Source: an uncultured Actinomycetes bacterium (GTDB lineage: Bacteria; Actinomycetota; Actinomycetes; S36-B12). Taken from it: DNA of 19,156 nucleotides. The notes beneath the pieces are model-generated. The model saw only the letters and a list, made by a program, of their open reading frames with translations, made no database searches and was not told the DNA's origin. Positions 14,818 through 19,156 of this stretch are shown here, in pieces. The stretch's first letter is position 1, and each line of letters starts with the position of its first letter. The stretch lies in assembly GCA_937902285.1 (NCBI GenBank), contig CALGTB010000018.1, forward strand, positions 1 to 19,156, read 5' to 3'. A program made the translations under genes and the position numbers.

Positions 14818-15216
14818 ATGACGACCACGACCCTCACCGAGGCGACCTTCGCCACCACCGTCGAGACCAGCCCCATCGTGCTGGTCGACTTCTGGGCCGC
14901 CTGGTGCGGTCCGTGCCGGGCGTTCGCCCCCGTCTACGAGACGGTCTCCGCAGCCAACCCGGACATCGTGTTCGCCAAGGTCGACACCGAGGCCGAGCAG
15001 GGCCTTGCCGGAGCCTTCGGCATCACCTCCATCCCCACGCTCATGGCCATCCGCGACGGCGTCGTCCTGTACTCCCAGGCCGGCGCTCTTCCGGAGCAGG
15101 CCCTCACCAACCTGGTGCAGGCCGTCCGCGACGTCGACATGGACGAGGTGCGTGCTTCGCTCGCGGCCCAGGCGCCGGCCGGGGGACCCGTCGACGGTCC
15201 CCCCGCAGGGGGCTGA
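14818..15216 (+). CDS. Thioredoxin
   Basis: This cytoplasmic disulfide reductase of 132 residues has the classical FWAAWCGPCRAFAP with redox cysteines Cys30 and Cys33, and the cis-proline Pro73 in TSIPTL. No signal peptide or membrane helix is present. After about residue 110 comes a tail not usual for thioredoxin (AAQAPAGGPVDGPPAGG), rich in Gly, Pro and Ala; its DNA forms strong hairpins and may mainly serve transcription termination. The start ATG at 14818 is set by the -10 box and by the family N-terminus. Control by a CsoR/CstR-type repressor is inferred from the operator-like palindrome, which would tie this thioredoxin to sulfane-sulfur or copper stress rather than to housekeeping. A WhiB-type gene follows after 88 bases. 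Confidence 0.94.
   Translation: MTTTTLTEATFATTVETSPIVLVDFWAAWCGPCRAFAPVYETVSAANPDIVFAKVDTEAEQGLAGAFGITSIPTLMAIRDGVVLYSQAGALPEQALTNLVQAVRDVDMDEVRASLAAQAPAGGPVDGPPAGG
15181..15212 (+). terminator. Alternative hairpins at the thioredoxin 3' end
   Basis: GGGGGACC (15181-15188) pairs with GGTCCCCC (15196-15203), and CCCCC (15200-15204) pairs with GGGGG (15208-15212). The two stems share the C-tract and exclude each other. They lie in the last codons before the TGA at 15214. This could be a terminator or an attenuator ahead of the WhiB gene. Confidence 0.45.
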
Positions 15217-15268
15217 AGGCTCGGTCGTTTGGGACCTTTGTCCGTATAAGGCGGGTGCTACCCACCAG

Positions 15269-15274
15269 TAGCGT
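15269..15274 (+). promoter_or_regulatory. Candidate -10 of the WhiB-like gene
   Basis: TAGCGT lies 30 bases before the ATG, giving a leader of roughly 24 bases with GGGAGGA. It overlaps the dyad GCTAC-N6-GTAGC (15257-15272). No -35 is clear. Confidence 0.4.
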
Positions 15275-15304
15275 GGGGTCACAGCCAGCCGGGAGGACCC
15301 CAAG

Positions 15305-15676
15305 ATGCCGCAGCAACCACTCGCACAGGTGCCCAAGGACGCGCAGTGGCACTGGCAGGAGCACGGCGCGTGCCGTCAGGCCGACCCCCTTCTCTTCTTC
15401 CACCCGCAGAACGAGCGCGGCTCCTCACGGGCGCGGCGCGACCGCACCGCGAAGATCATCTGCGCCGGCTGCGACGTCCGCATGGAGTGCGCCGACTACG
15501 CCGTCCGGGCACGCGAGCCCTACGGCGTGTGGGGCGGGCTGTCCGAGGACGAGCGGGAGAGCATCTACGCCCGCCTCGACTCCCGGCACTACCCCCGGGC
15601 CAAGGGCGAGGGCATCCGGGTCGCGGCCGACGACATCGCCGCTGCCGTCTCGCCACGGGTGCTGGGCATCGCCTGA
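15305..15676 (+). CDS. WhiB-family iron-sulfur regulator, WhiB3/WhiD-like
   Basis: WhiB proteins hold a 4Fe-4S cluster and act with the primary sigma factor. This one has 123 residues and the four cluster cysteines Cys23, Cys53, Cys56 and Cys62, then the GVWGG turn (74-78) and a basic C-terminal part for DNA contact. HWQEHGACRQADPLLFFHP and EPYGVWGGLSEDERE resemble M. tuberculosis WhiB3 and Streptomyces WhiD more than WhiB1, WhiB2 or WhiB4. WhiB3 is linked to redox balance and lipid metabolism. The C-terminal 25 residues (KGEGIRVAADDIAAAV...) are family-variable. The ATG at 15305 has GGGAGGA about eight bases upstream. It lies directly after the thioredoxin gene, which suits a redox theme. 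Confidence 0.93.
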   Translation: MPQQPLAQVPKDAQWHWQEHGACRQADPLLFFHPQNERGSSRARRDRTAKIICAGCDVRMECADYAVRAREPYGVWGGLSEDERESIYARLDSRHYPRAKGEGIRVAADDIAAAVSPRVLGIA

Positions 15677-15688
15677 TCACTCGGGCAG

Positions 15689-15694
15689 TAGCGT
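15689..15694 (+). promoter_or_regulatory. -10 hexamer of the OTC gene, likely leaderless
   Basis: TAGCGT ends six bases before the ATG at 15701. No ribosome site is present. It lies in the 24-base gap after the WhiB stop. Confidence 0.55.
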
Positions 15695-15700
15695 TCGGTA

Positions 15701-16696
15701 ATGACGCTCTCCGGACGTGACTTCCTGAAGGAGGCCGACTTCACGTCGGCCGAGCTCGACACCCTGCTCCGGCTCGCCGCCGATCTCAAGGCGCAGCGCC
15801 GGACCGGAACCGAGGTCCCGCGGCTCGTCGGCCGCCAGCTGGCCATGATCTTCGAGAAGACTTCCACCCGCACGCGCATCTCGTTCGAGGTCGCCATGCG
15901 TGACCAGGGCGGCCATGTGACCGTCCTCGACCCGGCGAGCAGCCAGATCGGGCACAAGGAGTCGGTCGCCGACACCGCGCGCGTCCTCGCGCGCGTCTTC
16001 GACGCCATCGAGTTCCGGGGTGCCTCGCAGGCGTCGGTCGAGGAGCTCGCGCGGTACTCCGACGTCCCTGTCTACAACGGGCTCACCGACGAGTGGCATC
16101 CCACGCAGATGCTGGCCGACTTCCTCACCATGCGCGAGCACGCCGCCGACGCGGACGCCCCCCTGCGCTACGCCTACGTGGGCGACGCACGCAGCAACAT
16201 GGGGAACTCGCTGCTCGTCATGGGCGCGATCATGGGTGCCGACGTCCGCATCGTCGCTCCCCCGGACCTCTGGCCCTCCGACGAGGTGCAGGCCATCGCC
16301 CGCTCACGCGGCGCCGACACGGGAGCCCGCCTCACCCTCACCGCGAACCTCGAGGAGGGCCTCTCGGGCGCGGAGTTCGTGCACACCGACGTCTGGGTCT
16401 CGATGGGAGAGCCTGCTGAGGTGTGGGCCGAGCGGGTCGACCTGCTGCGGCCCTACCGCATCGACGAGGCCGCCATGGCCCTCACCGGCGACCCGGCCGC
16501 GAAGTTCCTGCACTGCCTCCCGGCGTACCACGACCAGGGCACGGCCGTCGGCCGCCGGATCGCGGCGGACTACGGCCTGCCCGACGGCGTCGAGGTGTCG
16601 CACGGCGTCTTCGAGTCGCCCGCGAGCATCGTGTTCGACCAGGCGGAGAACCGCATGCACACCATCAAGGCGATCCTCGTCGCCACCCTGACGTAG
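15701..16696 (+). CDS. argF: Ornithine carbamoyltransferase
   Basis: The enzyme joins ornithine and carbamoyl phosphate to citrulline, or runs the reverse phosphorolysis in the arginine deiminase pathway. All key motifs are present in 331 residues: STRTR (55-59) for carbamoyl phosphate, HPTQ (133-136), DVWVSMGE (230-237) for ornithine, and HCLPA (271-275). The segment DPASSQIGHKESVADTARVLARVFD and the length are closer to E. coli ArgI and catabolic ArcB enzymes than to the shorter actinobacterial ArgF (about 307 residues), so arcB is a fair alternative name. No other arginine gene, and no arcA or arcC, is nearby. The ATG at 15701 is supported by its -10 box. It converges on pckA with a 13-base gap. 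Confidence 0.95.
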   Translation: MTLSGRDFLKEADFTSAELDTLLRLAADLKAQRRTGTEVPRLVGRQLAMIFEKTSTRTRISFEVAMRDQGGHVTVLDPASSQIGHKESVADTARVLARVFDAIEFRGASQASVEELARYSDVPVYNGLTDEWHPTQMLADFLTMREHAADADAPLRYAYVGDARSNMGNSLLVMGAIMGADVRIVAPPDLWPSDEVQAIARSRGADTGARLTLTANLEEGLSGAEFVHTDVWVSMGEPAEVWAERVDLLRPYRIDEAAMALTGDPAAKFLHCLPAYHDQGTAVGRRIAADYGLPDGVEVSHGVFESPASIVFDQAENRMHTIKAILVATLT

Positions 16697-16714
16697 TCCG
16701 GGACGAGGGTCAGG
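16687..16714. terminator. Weak inverted repeat between OTC and PEPCK genes
   Basis: CCTGAC (16687-16692) and GTCAGG (16709-16714) form a 6-bp stem with a 16-base loop. The OTC stop lies in the loop and the pckA stop lies in the right arm. The position suits a bidirectional terminator, though the stem is short. Confidence 0.35.
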
Positions 16715-18536
16715 CCTGCTGGAGCCGCTCGCGCAGCGAGGCGAGCTGGCCGCGCAGCTCCGCGGGCACGCGGTCGCCGAACTTGTCGAAGTACTCCTCG
16801 GTGAGGTCGGACTCGGCGAGCCACGTGGTCGGATCGATGGCGAAGAGCTCGGCCATCTGGGCGTCCGACACATCGAGGCCGTCGAGGACGAGCTCGCCCT
16901 CGGCGGGCACCCGGCCGATCGGGGTGTCGACCGCCTCGGCCTCACCCTCGAGCCGGCGCACGATCCACTCGAGCACCCGCGAGTTCTCGCCGAAGCCCGG
17001 CCAGAGGAACGAGCCGTCGGCATCCTTGCGGAACCAGTTGACCTGGTAGATGCGCGGCAGCTTGTCGGGCGTCGTGAACGAGCCGATCTTGAGCCAGTGA
17101 CCCCAGTAGTCGGCCATGTTGTAGCCGCAGAACGGGAGCATGGCGAACGGGTCGCGACGCAGCATGCCCACGCCGCCGACGGCGGCTGCCGTGGTCTCGC
17201 TCGACACCGTGGCGCCCATGAAGACGCCGTGGGCCCAGTCGAAGGACTCCGCGACGAGCGGGACGTTGGTGGCCCGCCGTCCGCCGAAGAGGATGGCCTC
17301 GATCGGGACACCGGCCGGGTCCTCCCAGTTGGGGGCGATCGACGGGCACTGGCCCGCCGGGACGGTGAACCTCGAGTTGGGGTGGCTCGACGGCTCGGGC
17401 GACGCCGGCGTCCAGTCGTTGCCCTTCCAGTCGATCAGGTGGGCCGGCGGCTCGTCGGTGAGCCCCTCCCACCAGATGTCGCCGTCGTCGGTGAGCGCGA
17501 CGTTCGTGAAGATCGAGTTGCCGTGGAGGGCGCGGATGGCGTTCGCATTGGTCGCCATTCCCGTGCCGGGGGCCACGCCGAAGAAGCCTGCCTCCGGGTT
17601 GATCGCGTAGAGGCGGCCGTCCTCGCCGAAGCGCATCCAGGCGATGTCGTCGCCGACGGTCTCGACGGTCCAGCCCGGGATGGTCGGCTCGAGCATGGCC
17701 AGGTTCGTCTTGCCGCAGGCGGACGGGAACGCGGCCGTGACGTAGCGCGAGTCACCCGTCGGCGAGGTCAGCTTGAGGACGAGCATGTGCTCGGCCATCC
17801 AGCCCTCGTCGCGTGCCATGGCCGAGGCGATGCGCAGGGCGAAGCACTTCTTGCCCAGGAGCGCGTTGCCGCCGTAGCCGGATCCGTACGACCAGATCTC
17901 GCGCGTCTCCGGGAAGTGCACGATGTACTTCTCGGGGTTGCACGGCCAGCTCACGTCGGCTCGCGCCGAACCCGAGGCATCGACCAGCGGGTAGCCGACG
18001 GTGTGGATCGCCGGCACGAACTCGCCGAACTCGCCGATCTCGTCGAGGGCGGCCTGGCCCATGCGGGTCATGATGCGCATGTTGACGACGACGTAGGGCG
18101 AGTCGGTGATCTCGACTCCGAGCTGGGAGATCCGCGATCCGAGCGGGCCCATCGAGAACGGGATCACGTACATGGTGCGCCCGCGCATGCAGCCGTCGAA
18201 CAGCCCGCGCAGCGTGCTCTTCATCTCCGCCGGCTCGGCCCAGTTGTTCGTCGGCCCGGCATCGACCTCGCGCTGCGAGCAGATGAAGGTGCGATCCTCC
18301 ACGCGTGCGACGTCACTGGGGTCCGAGCGGGCCAGGAAGGAGTTCGGCCGCAGCTCGGGATTGAGCCGGATGAACGTGCCGCCGTCGACCAGCAGGGCCG
18401 TGAGGCGCTGCCATTCCTCATCGGAGCCGTTCGCCCACTCGACCCGATCGGGCTTCGTGAGGGCCGCCATCTCCTCGACCCACTCGAGGAGCTGCTTGTT
18501 CTTCGTCGGGGGGTTCTCCATCCCGGGAACACTCAT
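16710..18536 (-). CDS. pckA: Phosphoenolpyruvate carboxykinase (GTP)
   Basis: This cytoplasmic enzyme of 608 residues interconverts oxaloacetate plus GTP with PEP, GDP and CO2 and starts gluconeogenesis from TCA intermediates. It follows mycobacterial PckG throughout. FPSACGKTN (270-278) is the GTP-type P-loop with its reactive Cys274. DAGPTNNW (92-99), WSYGSGYGGNALLGKK (215-230) and RLYAINPEAGFFGVAPGTG hold PEP, metal and GTP-site residues, and FLWPGFGENSRVL near the C-terminus is also diagnostic. No gap or frameshift is seen. The ATG at 18536 has GGAG eight bases upstream. The upstream 133 bases hold a promoter and a CRP/GlxR-like site. It converges on the OTC gene. Confidence 0.97.
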   Translation of the reverse strand: MSVPGMENPPTKNKQLLEWVEEMAALTKPDRVEWANGSDEEWQRLTALLVDGGTFIRLNPELRPNSFLARSDPSDVARVEDRTFICSQREVDAGPTNNWAEPAEMKSTLRGLFDGCMRGRTMYVIPFSMGPLGSRISQLGVEITDSPYVVVNMRIMTRMGQAALDEIGEFGEFVPAIHTVGYPLVDASGSARADVSWPCNPEKYIVHFPETREIWSYGSGYGGNALLGKKCFALRIASAMARDEGWMAEHMLVLKLTSPTGDSRYVTAAFPSACGKTNLAMLEPTIPGWTVETVGDDIAWMRFGEDGRLYAINPEAGFFGVAPGTGMATNANAIRALHGNSIFTNVALTDDGDIWWEGLTDEPPAHLIDWKGNDWTPASPEPSSHPNSRFTVPAGQCPSIAPNWEDPAGVPIEAILFGGRRATNVPLVAESFDWAHGVFMGATVSSETTAAAVGGVGMLRRDPFAMLPFCGYNMADYWGHWLKIGSFTTPDKLPRIYQVNWFRKDADGSFLWPGFGENSRVLEWIVRRLEGEAEAVDTPIGRVPAEGELVLDGLDVSDAQMAELFAIDPTTWLAESDLTEEYFDKFGDRVPAELRGQLASLRERLQQA

Positions 18537-18612
18537 GGACTCGCTCCAGCTCGTTCGAAGGGGTCGTCAGGGCGGGCATGCCGGACGCTGAGTCCAATAT
18601 GCACCGCTACCC

Positions 18613-18642
18613 ACGCTAGGCACCACGACACGGGCCATGCAA
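18613..18642 (-). promoter_or_regulatory. Candidate pckA promoter
   Basis: On the minus strand TTGCAT (18642-18637), an 18-base spacer and TAGCGT (18618-18613) form a plausible primary-sigma promoter. The start would be near 18606, leaving a leader of about 70 bases with GGAG before the ATG. Confidence 0.45.
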
Positions 18643-18651
18643 ACGCTGACG

Positions 18652-18667
18652 TGTGACCAAGTCCACA
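18652..18667. promoter_or_regulatory. CRP/GlxR-type operator upstream of pckA
   Basis: TGTGA-CCAAGT-CCACA matches the cAMP-receptor consensus TGTGA-N6-TCACA at 9 of 10 positions. It is centred about 53 bases upstream of the inferred pckA start, which suits an activator. It also lies just after the hydrolase stop. Confidence 0.55.
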
Positions 18668-18669
18668 GG

Positions 18670-19156
18670 TCAGGCGACGATCTCCCGCGCGGCGGCCCAG
18701 ACCTCGCCGACACGCACCGCCGCGCTCGGCAGGTAGCCCGAGTTGGAGAACGCTCCGTGGTGCAGTTCGGGCGCATGGATCCATCGCACGTCGCCGCCGC
18801 GGTGGGCCAGGTGCCGGACATAGGCGATGCCCTCGTCACGCAGCGGATCGTGGCCGACCGTGAGGACGACGGCGGGCGGGAGCACACCGGTGACGGTGAC
18901 GAGGCCGGCGACGAGATCGGCCAGGGGGCTCTCGCGATCGGCGTCGTCGGCGAGGTACTGGTCGTAGAACCACTCCATGTCGCGGCGGGTGAGCAGCGGC
19001 CCGTCGACGAACTGGTGCGCCGACGGTGACCGCAGGCGAGGATCGGTTGCGGGGTAGACCAGCACCTGGCCCACGAGCCCGGGATGGCTCCCGCGCTGCT
19101 GCGCCACGACGGCGGCCAGCGTGGCGCCGGCACTGTCACCGCCCACCACGACCCGA
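18670..19156 (-). CDS. Alpha/beta hydrolase, hormone-sensitive-lipase type (N-terminus outside the window)
   Basis: The 5' part lies beyond base 19156; about 161 C-terminal residues are present. GGDSAGATLAA contains the nucleophile serine of the HSL-like esterase/lipase family. VLTVGHDPLRDEG holds the catalytic aspartate, and the histidine is in ELHHGAF. The HGGG oxyanion motif expected further upstream is not in the window. The central part (FVDGPLLTRRDMEWFYDQYL) is typical of the lid and substrate region of these carboxylesterases. The natural substrate is unknown; short acyl esters are usual for the family. It runs in the same direction as pckA, with a separate promoter region between them. 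The internal GTG at 19149 is not the real start, because the frame continues upstream with RV. Confidence 0.92.
   Translation of the reverse strand, partial: RVVVGGDSAGATLAAVVAQQRGSHPGLVGQVLVYPATDPRLRSPSAHQFVDGPLLTRRDMEWFYDQYLADDADRESPLADLVAGLVTVTGVLPPAVVLTVGHDPLRDEGIAYVRHLAHRGGDVRWIHAPELHHGAFSNSGYLPSAAVRVGEVWAAAREIVA

Noticed and set aside
15227..15258. Possible stress-sigma promoter (GTTT ... GGGTGC) before the WhiB gene
   Set aside because: The spacing is about 22 bases, too long for the SigB/SigF pattern.
15975..16000. Direct GCGCGCGTC repeats in the OTC gene
   Set aside because: They encode the conserved ARVLARVFD helix and reflect codon choice, not a separate element.
17097..18656. 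Plus-strand open frame of 519 codons opposite pckA
   Set aside because: It is antisense to an intact, highly conserved PEP carboxykinase and has no domain or ribosome site.
1..19156. Mobile element, phage, toxin-antitoxin, CRISPR or defence island
   Set aside because: No transposase, integrase, nuclease, repeat array or small toxin-antitoxin pair was seen. The genes are ordinary chromosomal functions with uniform codon use.

Overview
The window is about 19 kb of high-GC, densely coding actinobacterial chromosome. A Nocardioidaceae-like organism (Aeromicrobium/Nocardioides type) is the best guess. The evidence is a WhiB-family regulator, the clpS-DUF2017-mec-cysO-cysM-murI neighbourhood known from mycobacteria and relatives, a DUF3039 protein, GTP-dependent PEP carboxykinase, and several TANNNT hexamers 6-7 nt upstream of start codons, the pattern of actinobacterial leaderless genes. 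I see no tRNA, rRNA, CRISPR array, transposase, integrase or phage gene. No gap between genes exceeds about 135 bases. Family names rest on motif recognition by eye; no database search was run.

Layout. 1-3270: a cysteine-biosynthesis and proteostasis block on the minus strand: clpS, a DUF2017 gene, mec (JAMM peptidase), cysO (sulfur carrier ending in GG), cysM (O-phosphoserine sulfhydrylase) and the start of murI. A small plus-strand membrane gene sits between cysM and murI. 3308-5059: a large class V, cysteine-desulfurase-like PLP enzyme, divergent from clpS. 5030-8178: a secreted family-18 glycosidase (minus) and a secreted PBP4-type D,D-carboxypeptidase (plus), divergent from each other. 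8205-9460: an IclR-type regulator and an HdeD-like membrane protein. 9555-12148: a polar amino-acid ABC importer (ATPase, permease, lipoprotein). 12201-13852: an MFS exporter and a DUF3039 protein. 13938-15676: a methyltransferase, a thioredoxin and a WhiB3/WhiD-like iron-sulfur regulator. 15701-16696: ornithine carbamoyltransferase. 16710-18536: GTP-PEP carboxykinase. 18670-end: an alpha/beta hydrolase cut by the window edge.

How the parts fit. CysO, CysM and Mec form the thiocarboxylate route to cysteine: CysM joins CysO-thiocarboxylate to O-phosphoserine, and Mec releases cysteine. The adjacent desulfurase-like protein has the lysine and cysteine residues expected for sulfur chemistry. Further on, the thioredoxin gene has a perfect 16-bp palindrome of the CsoR/CstR operator type over its -10 box, so its control may respond to sulfane sulfur or copper; a redox-type WhiB follows it. 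The PEP carboxykinase promoter carries a near-consensus CRP/GlxR site, which fits cAMP control of gluconeogenesis. Convergent gene pairs tend to end in inverted repeats that contain their stop codons.
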